Positions 17,501 to 25,288 of a stretch of DNA of 36,991 nt are shown here, piece by piece (the first letter of the stretch is position 1; every line of letters begins with the position of its first letter). The position numbers and the translations under genes were made by a program. The stretch covers positions 1 through 36,991 of the forward strand of contig JAQGPC010000061.1 of NCBI GenBank assembly GCA_028293285.1, read 5' to 3'. Below the pieces are notes generated by a model. That model was not told the DNA's origin and ran no database searches. It saw only the letters and a list, made by a program, of their open reading frames with translations. This DNA is from Pedosphaera sp. (GTDB taxonomy: Bacteria; Verrucomicrobiota; Verrucomicrobiia; Limisphaerales; Pedosphaeraceae).

Positions 17501-19117
17501 ATGAAGGCATATTCCTACGTTCGTTTTAGTTCTGATAAGCAACAATGGGGAGATTCTGAGAGAAGGCAAGAGCAACGCGCAAAAGATTGGTGTGCTCGTA
17601 AAAACGTTCCACTCGCAGAAGTTTTTGCAGAGCGTCATGGCGTGTCAGCGGCACAAGGGAAAAATCGTGAAACTGGCGCATTTGCAGATTTACTAAAGGT
17701 GGTAAAATCAGGCGATTATATTCTAATTGAGGATAACGACAGGTTTGGACGTGATGATGCCATTACCGCATTACAGGCGTTGAAGGAAATTTGTTTAAAA
17801 GGCATTACGGTTGTATTCCTCACCACTGGTATCGAAGTAAACAAGAGCAATTTTAATGACCCCGCCGTTATCATAACAAACTTCATGCAAGCTTACTTGG
17901 GTAATCAGGAGAATACGAAAAAGTCACAACGCATTGGGGAGAGATGGAACAAAAAAAGACAAGCTGCGGCTAATGGAGTGATTTTTTCGCGCATGGCTCC
18001 CGCCTGGCTTACCGTGGACAGGGAAAACAATGTGTTTACGCCCAATGCTAATGCTAAAATCGTAATGAGAATCTTCGAGTCTTACGCAAGTGGAATGCCT
18101 ATCAGAACCATTGTTAAAGCACTTAACGACGACAAAGTGCGCCCTTTTCGTAAAAGCAATCTGAATGGTTGGAGCGCAACGCATGTTCGCCGCGTGATTA
18201 GTTCGCGCTCTGTGATTGGCGAGTATCAGCCCCATAAATTCATTTCTAAGAATGAGCGTAAAATTGATGGGCACCCCGTCCCTAACTATTATAACCCAAT
18301 TATCCCTCTTGAACTATTTTACAAGTGTCAGGAAATTCTGTCGCGCAATATCAGTGTGGGTGGGTGTAAAACCAATGCAACCAACCTTTTTACGGGCCTT
18401 GTTAAGTGCGCCCATTGCGGGGGCGCAATGAACATTAAGCAATCCCCCAAGGGAAAATACTACTATACGCTTTTGCGTTGCGCCAATGCGGTAAACCATG
18501 CGGGGTGCACATATAAAAATACGATTCAATACGCGCACGTTGAACGGGCCGTGCTGTCTGTTCTTTGGTCAAAAGTCCTTCCTGCAATGCAGGAAGGCAA
18601 CAAGAGAGCCGATGCATTAACGGCAGCGAAAGGCGAATTGCAGAGCGTAGAATCGGCAATCCAGAATCAAATGAAGGCCATTGATAAGATAGGCATTGAT
18701 GAGGACATTACCAACTGGCTTGCCAATCTGAAAGCGAGGAAAGCCATTTTAAAAAGTGAGATTGAAAAACTTGAGGCTTTGAACAATGACAACCCGTTCC
18801 TTGGCTGGACGCAATGTGAGCCAACTATAGAGAACCGATTGCGTTTACAGAATGTGCTCAGGGGAGAGATTGAAAGCTTGAAGGTGGATGCTGTAGGCCG
18901 TAAGGCTTGGCTTACGTTGAAAGACCCTGCCGTAACATTTGAATTGGCGTGGAATTACCAACGGGCCAATCAGGTGGTGAAGAACCCTGCCGATAGTGGT
19001 TTCATTCTCACAGACCTAGCTGGCGGTTCATGGAATAAAACAGAGACGCTTTACGTGGATAAAGCTTTGGTATGGAAAACAGAGAACATCCCTCAGATTT
19101 ACTTACGCATGGCATAA
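17501..19117 (+). CDS. Large serine recombinase (integrase) of the comM element
   Basis: A 538-residue site-specific recombinase that probably integrated this element. Residues 1-150 are the resolvase-type catalytic domain, with the nucleophile Ser10 in YVRFSSDKQ and DNDRFGRDD as the conserved arginine motif. Then come a recombinase domain (about 170-290, RTIVKALNDDKVRPFR), a zinc beta-ribbon with paired cysteines (KCAHCGGAMNI, then CANAVNHAGC, about 305-350) and a coiled-coil region that governs synapsis direction. The domain order is complete. The start codon lies about 50 bp inside attL, the usual position for a large serine integrase gene beside its att site. It is transcribed into the element. 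Confidence 0.93.
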   Translation: MKAYSYVRFSSDKQQWGDSERRQEQRAKDWCARKNVPLAEVFAERHGVSAAQGKNRETGAFADLLKVVKSGDYILIEDNDRFGRDDAITALQALKEICLKGITVVFLTTGIEVNKSNFNDPAVIITNFMQAYLGNQENTKKSQRIGERWNKKRQAAANGVIFSRMAPAWLTVDRENNVFTPNANAKIVMRIFESYASGMPIRTIVKALNDDKVRPFRKSNLNGWSATHVRRVISSRSVIGEYQPHKFISKNERKIDGHPVPNYYNPIIPLELFYKCQEILSRNISVGGCKTNATNLFTGLVKCAHCGGAMNIKQSPKGKYYYTLLRCANAVNHAGCTYKNTIQYAHVERAVLSVLWSKVLPAMQEGNKRADALTAAKGELQSVESAIQNQMKAIDKIGIDEDITNWLANLKARKAILKSEIEKLEALNNDNPFLGWTQCEPTIENRLRLQNVLRGEIESLKVDAVGRKAWLTLKDPAVTFELAWNYQRANQVVKNPADSGFILTDLAGGSWNKTETLYVDKALVWKTENIPQIYLRMA

Positions 19118-19628
19118 CGCACCCGCCAAAACGTAAGAATACTCCCTTAAGAGAAAAGGGGACTTTCTCAAGGTTACATACTTGAGTGGCGATAGTTTAT
19201 AGTATCACTGGCGGAGCACAACACAGACAGATTAGCGTCCCAAAAGCCCCTAACATTTGAGTCAATGACCGTCAATGACCCAAACTCAAGCACCCAATCG
19301 CTTAAATCGCATTTTGATGCTCTCGTTCTTAAGTATCACCCGAAGTTCGGCAATACTTAGCCTTGCTGTCAGAAGCAAGTTACAGTCGGCGGAGAGAAAG
19401 TCCCCACAAAGCCCCGCCGAAATTACTCAATAACACTATAAACTAGCTTCATTGCAAAATCAGCCCGTTATGAAGCAAACGCCAACCATATATCAACCGT
19501 TGGTAAGTCGGAGTGCCAAAATTTATCCCATTCTTGGCAGTCAAATAGATACTACACTTCAAACACCTGATACTAAAAAAAATATCACGACGATTTCTCA
19601 AACAGCGATTTTAAATGTATAAAATTGT
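19118..19628. other. 510-bp gene-free segment with several inverted repeats
   Basis: No convincing coding frame is present. A bulged hairpin (CTT-AA-GAGAAA against TTTCTCAAG, 19146-19172) follows the integrase stop. A perfect 12-bp inverted repeat pairs GGGGACTTTCTC (19158-19169) with GAGAAAGTCCCC (19394-19405) across about 225 nt. A direct repeat GTCAATGACC occurs twice in tandem near 19262-19281. CGGCGG...CCGCCG and TGCCAA...TTGGCA (19514-19539) form further stems. It could hold an origin, a structured RNA or the control region for the next genes. The sequence alone does not decide. Confidence 0.5.
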
Positions 19629-19943
19629 ATGCCAAGAGTAAGAGCTGATGAGGACAAGGTGTGGGAGTGGAAAGGGACGGAAATTTTCTTTCGATTGATA
19701 GATGCATATCCCGAAGGTTTCACAGCGGATGAGTTCTATAAGGCTTGCCGCGACGAGAACTTCCCTCCAAGTCAAATCAGAGACAATGCAGCGCGAATGT
19801 TTAAGAACTTTGCAGCTAGTGGGTATATCAAAAAGACGGGTAAATTCAGACTTTCAGAGAGAAACGGTAGTTCCCCGCTCCCTGTTTGGGTAAAGCGGGA
19901 AGGGCTTACAAGGCCAGCTTGTCAAAATGGGGAAACCCAATAA
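19629..19943 (+). CDS. Small hypothetical protein, possible winged-helix DNA-binding protein
   Basis: A 104-residue protein that I do not recognise by name. The middle (FRLIDAYPEGFTADEFYKAC, then QIRDNAARMFKNFAASGYIKK) reads as helix, helix, helix, followed by a hairpin (TGKFRLSERNG and PLPVWVKR). That resembles a winged helix, as in small element-borne regulators or excision factors. It has an ATG start, no signal and no membrane segment. It stands after the integrase and the 510-bp non-coding segment and before two more small genes on the same strand. A directionality factor for the integrase is a possibility only because of position and size. Confidence 0.6.
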   Translation: MPRVRADEDKVWEWKGTEIFFRLIDAYPEGFTADEFYKACRDENFPPSQIRDNAARMFKNFAASGYIKKTGKFRLSERNGSSPLPVWVKREGLTRPACQNGETQ

Positions 19944-20043
19944 AGACGGGCGATAAAATCAGGGTGATTTCTTAAAGGCAAGTTACAAGGGAGCTGCAAG
20001 AGAGATAAAGAGAAGCAGAAGCGGCCCCATAAGGAGCAACATC

Positions 20044-20121
20044 GGCATTTTGGTTTTGAAAAAAGAGGTTCCGTGGATTTTTTGGGAATGCGAATTTGAG
20101 GTTATGGGCATTTTGGTTTTG
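20044..20121 (+). repeat. Two 15-bp direct repeats in the leader of a small gene
   Basis: GGCATTTTGGTTTTG occurs exactly at 20044-20058 and 20107-20121, 63 bp apart, in the 310-bp gap before the gene at 20254. The 63-bp spacing equals about six helical turns, which suits a pair of protein-binding sites, but no protein is known. Nothing else is seen in this gap. Confidence 0.6.
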
Positions 20122-20253
20122 CCATGGAGATTTTAGCTATCTAAAACACAGCCTTAATGGTGTTTCGGCACATGCCAAGCGGTAAATTTTTCATCAATAG
20201 GCGGCACCTGTTTAAGGCACAGCTTTTTAAAGCTTAAATAAATTTAAAATAGT

Positions 20254-20607
20254 ATGAAGAAGCACACACATAGAAAACAAGCAGCGGACGAATCAAGCGC
20301 ACCAATGGCTTTGCCTGGGATTACAAAATCTGAATTCAATGCGGAGTTCTTAAAATCCCTAAAGCTTAAGCAAGCCAATGACGGCGCAAACACCCACATC
20401 GAGGAATTCATTCGTGCCATGGATAATCTTACGAGCAGTAAACAAAGTTTCACACGGGACGATGTTCGATACTTCACGCAGTTCACAGACCTGCCGACTG
20501 CCGAAACAGATATGCTTTTTGACAGGTGGACCCAAGAAATGATGTTGCGCCGAAAGCTTGAGGTTGTGCAGGGCTGTTACGACGATGTTGTCTATATCAG
20601 CGTGTAA
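20254..20607 (+). CDS. Hypothetical element-borne protein
   Basis: A 117-residue soluble protein with a basic, probably disordered start (MKKHTHRKQAADESSAP) and a helical body (HIEEFIRAMDNLTSSKQSF, then DDVRYFTQFTDLPTAETDML). I do not recognise a family. It begins a run of three small genes on one strand (this one, then 51 and 75 residues) closed by a strong terminator at 21090-21130, so they form one operon. Codon use and length are compatible with a real gene. The run resembles accessory genes of phages or integrative elements, and no function can be given. Confidence 0.6.
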   Translation: MKKHTHRKQAADESSAPMALPGITKSEFNAEFLKSLKLKQANDGANTHIEEFIRAMDNLTSSKQSFTRDDVRYFTQFTDLPTAETDMLFDRWTQEMMLRRKLEVVQGCYDDVVYISV

Positions 20608-20621
20608 AATATGGAGTGAAT

Positions 20622-20777
20622 ATGAGTGATACAAAATACAATCCCGCCGATAAGGGCAAAGAGTTCAATGAGGACGCAACGATAGACTTCAAGGATATAT
20701 CCGTCCAAGAGAAGCAGGACGCACAAGACAGACTTGACGCACTGATTACCGATGTCAGGAAAACTTTAGGAGACTAA
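20622..20777 (+). CDS. Very small hypothetical protein (51 residues)
   Basis: A short acidic protein starting MSDTKYNPADKGKEF and ending ITDVRKTLGD. Real translation is supported by a good Shine-Dalgarno sequence (GGAG about 7 nt before the ATG), by its exact fit between two neighbours (14 nt after the first, 2 nt before the next), and by its amphipathic helical C-terminal half. Its family and function are unknown. It could partner the basic protein encoded next. Confidence 0.55.
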   Translation: MSDTKYNPADKGKEFNEDATIDFKDISVQEKQDAQDRLDALITDVRKTLGD

Positions 20778-20779
20778 CC

Positions 20780-21007
20780 ATGGATTACTACGAAAAACAC
20801 ATCGCGAAAATTAAGGATAAATACAACCTTCCACAAGGTCTGGAAGTCGAAGGAGCGCGAAAAACTCAAAAAACTTTGCAAGACTTCATTGACGATAACG
20901 AGCGGCGCAATGCTCGGAACGATGCTTTGCGCGGGAGAAAGCTGGCAGTTGGCAATACTACCTACCAAGGTAAAAAAATGAGCATCTGGTTTGATTTGCG
21001 TGGGTAA
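20780..21007 (+). CDS. Small basic hypothetical protein
   Basis: A 75-residue basic protein: an N-terminal helix (DYYEKHIAKIKDKY), a second helix (TQKTLQDFIDDNERRNARN), then a short beta segment (KLAVGNTTYQGKKMSIWFD). A strong ribosome site (AGGAG) sits in the end of the preceding 51-residue gene, and the ATG comes 2 nt after that gene's stop, so the two are translationally coupled. An acidic small protein followed by a basic small protein is the layout of many toxin-antitoxin pairs, but no known family is recognised and no toxin motif is seen. Confidence 0.6.
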   Translation: MDYYEKHIAKIKDKYNLPQGLEVEGARKTQKTLQDFIDDNERRNARNDALRGRKLAVGNTTYQGKKMSIWFDLRG

Positions 21008-21089
21008 GAGGATTACTTACGGGCAGGTAATTCAAGTAGTAATGCTTGAACGGCGTGTTCATACACTTCCGTCTTAAATCCTGTGAGCA

Positions 21090-21130
21090 AGTGGGCTAGG
21101 GGGTGTCACCCTGGCTCACTTTCTTTTTTT
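21090..21130 (+). terminator. Intrinsic terminator of the small-gene operon
   Basis: A 12-bp stem with two G-T pairs (AGTGGGCTAGGG against CCCTGGCTCACT), a 7-nt loop and then TTCTTTTTTT. It lies about 80 nt after the 75-residue gene and overlaps the 3' end of the XRE gene on the other strand, so it separates the operon from the regulator behind it. Confidence 0.85.
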
Positions 21131-21373
21131 AGCTCGTTCCTTTTGCCTTACATCCTCCGCGTCCTTAATCAGACGCCATAAGGGAATACCCAAGCCCTCT
21201 GCAATACTGGCAACAACATTCACACTTGGATTGCGTTCGTATCGCTCAATCAAAGAAATCATCTTGGAAGCTAAATCCGCTCGCTCCGCCAATTGTTCCT
21301 GACTAAGCCCCTTTAATTTTCGGTGTTTTCGTAACACTTCTCCGAAAAATCGGGCAAAATCAGTTGAGAGCAT
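21116..21373 (-). CDS. XRE-family helix-turn-helix regulator
   Basis: An 85-residue DNA-binding protein made almost entirely of an HTH_3 (Cro/C1-type) domain: FGEVLRKHRKLKGLSQEQLA, then ASKMISLIERYERNPSV and VASIAEGLGIPLWRLIKDAE. It has a very basic tail (RQKERAKKRK). There is no sensor or protease domain, so it is a simple repressor. It is transcribed toward the small-gene operon and away from the zinc-ribbon gene, which starts about 100 nt upstream on the other strand. The intergenic space therefore probably holds its operator. It may control the element's lysogeny-like state. Confidence 0.9.
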   Translation of the reverse strand: MLSTDFARFFGEVLRKHRKLKGLSQEQLAERADLASKMISLIERYERNPSVNVVASIAEGLGIPLWRLIKDAEDVRQKERAKKRK

Positions 21374-21471
21374 CCTGTCACTGTGCCAATGGCGAAAGCT
21401 TCTTTTACAGGAACAGTTGTTCCAATTTCATTCTTGAACAAATCAGCAAATGGCATTTTAATCCTGATGCT

Positions 21472-22053
21472 ATGGATTGCCCAAACTGTCGTTCCTCTGA
21501 TACCCAAAAAGCCGCTATCGGGTATGAATCTGGAATCTCAACCTTGTCCGCTACTGGCTTGGCAGTTTCGATGTCTGGCGAGTTCGGAGTAGGGGGCGCA
21601 GAAGGGACTCAACAAACCTTGCTCTCGCAAAGGCTCAGTCCACCATCCAAGAAATCAGTAATCAGAATTTTCCTCATATGCTGGTGCATTACATGTTTTT
21701 TGGCAGTGGCGTATCTGCTTGTTGCTTTTCCAGAAGGGGTGATAAAGGGTGAAATCGCGGCCTTTCCAGACGCATTCAACATGGGAGAATTTAGGAATGA
21801 TGCTAATGCCGCGATGGGACAAAAAGTTTGCGTTTTGCTCTTTAGCCCTCTTGTTGCCCCTATAGTTATTCTCCGTTCTGACATTCCCTTAATCTCGAAG
21901 GCAAGCGCGGCATTTGTTTTTTTGCTGTCGAATCTGATAGCTTTCATGGTTGCGAAATCAAACAGGCGTTGGAATAAGCAGAAATACCCCCAAATTTTGC
22001 AGCAATACAATGCAACGTGGTTTTGCAGAAAGTGCGGCGAAAAATGGGTTTGA
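21472..22053 (+). CDS. Membrane protein with a zinc ribbon split between its two ends
   Basis: A 193-residue protein from ATG 21472. The longer frame from 21364 would overlap the XRE start and lacks sense before MDCPNC. The first residues give CPNC and the last give CRKCGEKW, so the two halves of one zinc ribbon are separated by the whole protein. In between are about three hydrophobic segments (SVIRIFLICWCITCFLAVAYLLVAF, given here in part as IRIFLICWCITCFLAV; VCVLLFSPLVAPIVIL; AAFVFLLSNLIAFMVA). The ends must meet on the cytoplasmic face. Proteins of this layout are known in many bacteria without a firm function. It is divergent from the XRE gene and upstream of the second recombinase. Confidence 0.7.
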   Translation: MDCPNCRSSDTQKAAIGYESGISTLSATGLAVSMSGEFGVGGAEGTQQTLLSQRLSPPSKKSVIRIFLICWCITCFLAVAYLLVAFPEGVIKGEIAAFPDAFNMGEFRNDANAAMGQKVCVLLFSPLVAPIVILRSDIPLISKASAAFVFLLSNLIAFMVAKSNRRWNKQKYPQILQQYNATWFCRKCGEKWV

Positions 22054-22063
22054 GGGTCGTATG

Positions 22064-22095
22064 TGTCAAAAACAATCGAACAATTGTAATTGACA
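22064..22095. promoter_or_regulatory. Inverted repeat before the small serine recombinase gene
   Basis: TGTCAA (22064-22069) faces TTGACA (22090-22095), and GTGTCA follows at about 22102. TGTC...GACA arms are usual in binding subsites of resolvase-type recombinases, which often lie directly before their gene. The match is short, so this is a tentative res-like or operator site. Confidence 0.3.
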
Positions 22096-22123
22096 AATTA
22101 AGTGTCACTGGTAAGTTTTGGGA

Positions 22124-22777
22124 ATGAAATTCGTCGCCTACTATCGGGTAAGCACACAAAAGCAAGGTTTGGATGGCAATGGCATTGAAGGCCAGAAACA
22201 GGCGGTGCAAAAATACCTTTCTTCTCTCGAATGTGAATTGCTTGGAAGCTTTGAGGAAGTCGAAAGCGGAGCCAAAAACGATAGGCCGCAACTAGCAGCG
22301 GCAATTCAGCTTGCAAAGAGCAAAAAGGCCATTCTTGTCATCTCTAAACTTGATAGAATTTCAAGAAATGCCTCATTTTTAATGCAGTTACAGGATAGCC
22401 GCGTGGATTTTGTAGCCTGTGATATGCCGAATGCTGACAAGTTTACAGTTGGGATTCTTGCGCTCGTCGCGCAGAGGGAACGAGAACTAATATCACAACG
22501 CACCGTAGCAGGGCTGGCAGTGGCTAAGGCGCGTGGCTCCGTTCTAGGCAACCCGAATGCCGCTCAAGCTTGGAAGACGGCTATAAAGGCCATTAGAGAG
22601 GGAAAACAACGGTTTGCTGCGACAGCTCTCATTAGCATCCGCGAAATTCAAGGCACAGGCATTGAAAGCCTCAATAGAATCGCAGATTGCATGAATAAGC
22701 GGGGAGAGAAGACCGCGAGGGGTGGCAGGTGGACGGCTACAGCCGTAAAACGAGTGCTTGCCGCCTCATCCGATTGA
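22124..22777 (+). CDS. Small serine recombinase (resolvase/invertase type)
   Basis: A 217-residue site-specific recombinase from ATG 22124 (an in-frame TTG lies 6 nt upstream). The catalytic domain has Ser10 in YYRVSTQKQG, the motif ISKLDRISRNASFL with the active arginines, and ALVAQRERELISQRT in the long E-helix. A C-terminal helix-turn-helix-like region follows (ESLNRIADCMNKRG, then GGRWTATAVKRVLA). The length is typical of resolvases and transposon-borne recombinases, and it lacks the zinc ribbon of large integrases. In this element it may resolve dimers, act on a second site or be a remnant of another insertion. It lies 85 nt before the SEFIR operon on the same strand. Confidence 0.9.
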   Translation: MKFVAYYRVSTQKQGLDGNGIEGQKQAVQKYLSSLECELLGSFEEVESGAKNDRPQLAAAIQLAKSKKAILVISKLDRISRNASFLMQLQDSRVDFVACDMPNADKFTVGILALVAQRERELISQRTVAGLAVAKARGSVLGNPNAAQAWKTAIKAIREGKQRFAATALISIREIQGTGIESLNRIADCMNKRGEKTARGGRWTATAVKRVLAASSD

Positions 22778-22862
22778 TTGGATTCTTTTTCACACTAAAT
22801 ACGACCACCAAATCAGTAATTTAACTGGAATCTTTAAGCTAGCTGTTTAACATGACATCGTC

Positions 22863-24308
22863 ATGGATAAACCAAAAAAAGTAGCTCCCAAGGCTTTCAT
22901 TTCGTATAGCTGGACAACCCCTGAACACGAAGCCTGGGTTCTCGAATGGGCAGAGCGTCTTAGAAGTGATGGTGTGGACGTAATTCTGGACAAGTGGGAT
23001 TTTAAAGAGGGGCATGACAAATTCGCTTTCATGGAACAAATGGTTACGGATGAAACTGTTTCAAAGGTGATTATCTTTTCTGACAGCGCATATGCAAAAA
23101 AGGGAGATTTACGCAAAGGCGGTGTTGGCACTGAATCTCAAATAATTTCTAAGGAGGTTTATGAAAAAGTTAAACAGGAAAAATTTCTTCCATTGGTCTG
23201 CGAATACGAAGGCGATGAGCCTTGTTTACCTACGTTCTTTAAATCTACAAAATACCTAGACTTTTCCAGCCCCGAAAAGGCAAACGACAATTACGAGAAG
23301 TTACTGAGAGCGATTTTTGACAGACCGCTACACAGAAAACCACCCGTAGGAGAACCGCCTAAATACCTTTTTGACGAATCGAAAGTTGTTTCCTCCTGCC
23401 GCCCGTTACTCGCCGCATTTAAAAACGCCGTTCTAAACGATAAAAGCATCTACAAAGGGCTGGCTTCAAATTTTTTACAGGAATTTTTAGCAAAACTCGA
23501 AGAATTTCGGATTGTTCCTGATAGTAAAATCCCTCTCGATGAACTTGTCGTGGCAAGCATTGATGACCTTCTTCCGTTCAGAGACGACTTCATAGAGTTT
23601 GCATCCATAGTGTTTTCTATGAAGGATGAACCAGACCTCTACGAAGAAATTGCTGATTTTTTCGAGCGCAGCTTGACGTTGCGAGAACGACCGCCAGAAA
23701 ATACTGACCCGTTTTCTGAGGCTCAATTCGACAATTTCCGTTTTCTAATTTACGAATTGTTTCTCTACGTAATTGCACTGTTAATTAAATACAAACGATT
23801 TAACCGCGTTTCCATTTTCTTGGAACGGATTTATCTTCCTCCTTCAACTGCATATGCGAGTAAACCATCACATTTTCAGATTTTTTGTGCGTTTTGCAGG
23901 AGTTTATCCGAAAGAAACGGGCGGCTTAACCTACAAAGACTCAGTTTAGAAGCTGATTTCATAAAGAGCAGGGCTTCAAGGAAGGAAATTTCCTTTGAAC
24001 AGCTAAAACAGGCAGACGGGATATGCTTTTTGAAAAGCTTGGTGTTTAACTCAGAATCGCGCCTTTGGATGCCTCACACTTCAGTTTACGCGGGTTATCA
24101 CCATCCATATGAATTGTTTTATCGCGGGGTATCACATAAAGAATTTCAGAAGATTGCCCAGCTTCTTGACGTGCAGTCTAAGGAAGACCTTCTTGCAAAA
24201 TTTAACACTGGATGGGAGAGGAACAGAGTCGGTCAGTGGATGATTTTTCACCAATCTGGAGTTGAATTTACCACCCTGTTTAACTTCGCGAAACTCGACA
24301 CAGTTTAA
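22863..24308 (+). CDS. SEFIR-domain protein, candidate anti-phage sensor/effector
   Basis: A 481-residue protein. Residues 9-155 are a SEFIR domain, the TIR-like fold shared by IL-17 receptors and bacterial proteins: FISYSW (12-17), LDKWDFKEGHDKFAFMEQM, KVIIFSDSAYAKK and the signature GGVGTESQIISKEVY. Glu91 is a plausible catalytic glutamate by analogy with TIR NADases. The remaining 320 residues are helical (DLYEEIADFFERSLTLRE, YELFLYVIALLIKYKRF) and unlike any domain I know, and should be the sensing or oligomerising part. Known bSEFIR defence proteins cause NAD+ loss and cell suicide on infection. The downstream gene starts 2 nt after the stop. The carrier is a mobile element, as is usual for defence genes. 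Confidence 0.85.
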   Translation: MDKPKKVAPKAFISYSWTTPEHEAWVLEWAERLRSDGVDVILDKWDFKEGHDKFAFMEQMVTDETVSKVIIFSDSAYAKKGDLRKGGVGTESQIISKEVYEKVKQEKFLPLVCEYEGDEPCLPTFFKSTKYLDFSSPEKANDNYEKLLRAIFDRPLHRKPPVGEPPKYLFDESKVVSSCRPLLAAFKNAVLNDKSIYKGLASNFLQEFLAKLEEFRIVPDSKIPLDELVVASIDDLLPFRDDFIEFASIVFSMKDEPDLYEEIADFFERSLTLRERPPENTDPFSEAQFDNFRFLIYELFLYVIALLIKYKRFNRVSIFLERIYLPPSTAYASKPSHFQIFCAFCRSLSERNGRLNLQRLSLEADFIKSRASRKEISFEQLKQADGICFLKSLVFNSESRLWMPHTSVYAGYHHPYELFYRGVSHKEFQKIAQLLDVQSKEDLLAKFNTGWERNRVGQWMIFHQSGVEFTTLFNFAKLDTV

Positions 24309-24310
24309 AC

Positions 24311-25267
24311 GTGCAGTCAGAAATCCGCAGTTTAAATAACCCTCAAGAATTTGCCCCTATGGCTTTTGATTTAGAAGGTTACATTATGTCACGCCCCGTT
24401 GAGGTTCGAGAGCGATTGCGTGAACAAATGAAGCATTCCGAAAGCTGCTACCACCTGAACGGGGAACATATAGAACTCCCTAATGACCGCGAAAATTTGC
24501 TCGCCGTAATTCAGAGAATGAAGCGTTATATGCTGGACACAAATTTTCTTTGGAATGACGAGGCGGGAAAGCCAGAAAACTTTGACAAAGCCTTCATTCT
24601 CGGCCAAACCGTTACGGATGAGGTAAGGGATGTCAGAAAGCTATTTTTTGGGCCAAGAGTTAACGTCTGTAATAACAATTTGTTTGAGTTTGGAATGGAG
24701 GAATTTAGAGGCGTTTTTTATTTAAAATTAAGCCGTCTTGATAGCAATCTTCGTTCTATTTTCGACGAAAAAAAGCTCGAAACTGAATCATTATCAACTG
24801 TAGCTAGTCCGCAACGACTATCGAATGTTCAGTTGATGAGACAATCCATTCTCGAAATATTGGAACTTAAGCATATCAAACACGCTCCTAAGGCGGGGGT
24901 AATGGAGCATAAAAGGGCCTCCTTAATGCAAGCCATCCGTGCAAACGCTCCACATTGTTTTTTAAATTACTGGAACGCAGTTGATGTTGCGACCAATTGC
25001 TATGCCTTGTTGTTGTTGGAAAGAGATGGCATCGGGGATAAAACCAGACACGAATTTAACAAGCCAAATAACCCAAACATTTTTGGAGATACCCGTCTTG
25101 TGCAGAATGCACTTTGGCATATGTCTCACATTTTGAGTAGAGATAAGGCCGTCAAGCGAATGGGTGAATACATTGACCTGCCAGCAATAACTGTAAGCGA
25201 GAAACTTGAGAACCCTTACTTGCGAATTCTTTGGTTTCGACTACTAAAATTAATACGGGTGCGTTGA
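24311..25267 (+). CDS. Unrecognised partner protein of the SEFIR gene
   Basis: A 318-residue soluble protein with no family that I recognise. It starts at GTG 24311, 2 nt after the SEFIR stop; ATG 24359 (MAFDLEGYIM) is an alternative. Features are an Arg/Glu-rich N-terminal helix (RPVEVRERLREQMKHSESCY), WNDEAGKPENFDKAFILGQ, the cysteine-bearing NVCNNNLFEFG, a helical HKRASLMQAIRANAPHCFLN, and a late conserved-looking block (FGDTRLVQNALWHMSHIL). His, Arg and Asn residues in these blocks could be functional, but no nuclease or NTPase motif is present. The tight coupling says the two proteins work together, as activator, inhibitor or second effector. It ends 45 nt before the right attachment core. 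Confidence 0.75.
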   Translation: MQSEIRSLNNPQEFAPMAFDLEGYIMSRPVEVRERLREQMKHSESCYHLNGEHIELPNDRENLLAVIQRMKRYMLDTNFLWNDEAGKPENFDKAFILGQTVTDEVRDVRKLFFGPRVNVCNNNLFEFGMEEFRGVFYLKLSRLDSNLRSIFDEKKLETESLSTVASPQRLSNVQLMRQSILEILELKHIKHAPKAGVMEHKRASLMQAIRANAPHCFLNYWNAVDVATNCYALLLLERDGIGDKTRHEFNKPNNPNIFGDTRLVQNALWHMSHILSRDKAVKRMGEYIDLPAITVSEKLENPYLRILWFRLLKLIRVR

Positions 25268-25288
25268 CGCAATGGCAATTTTTGTGTC

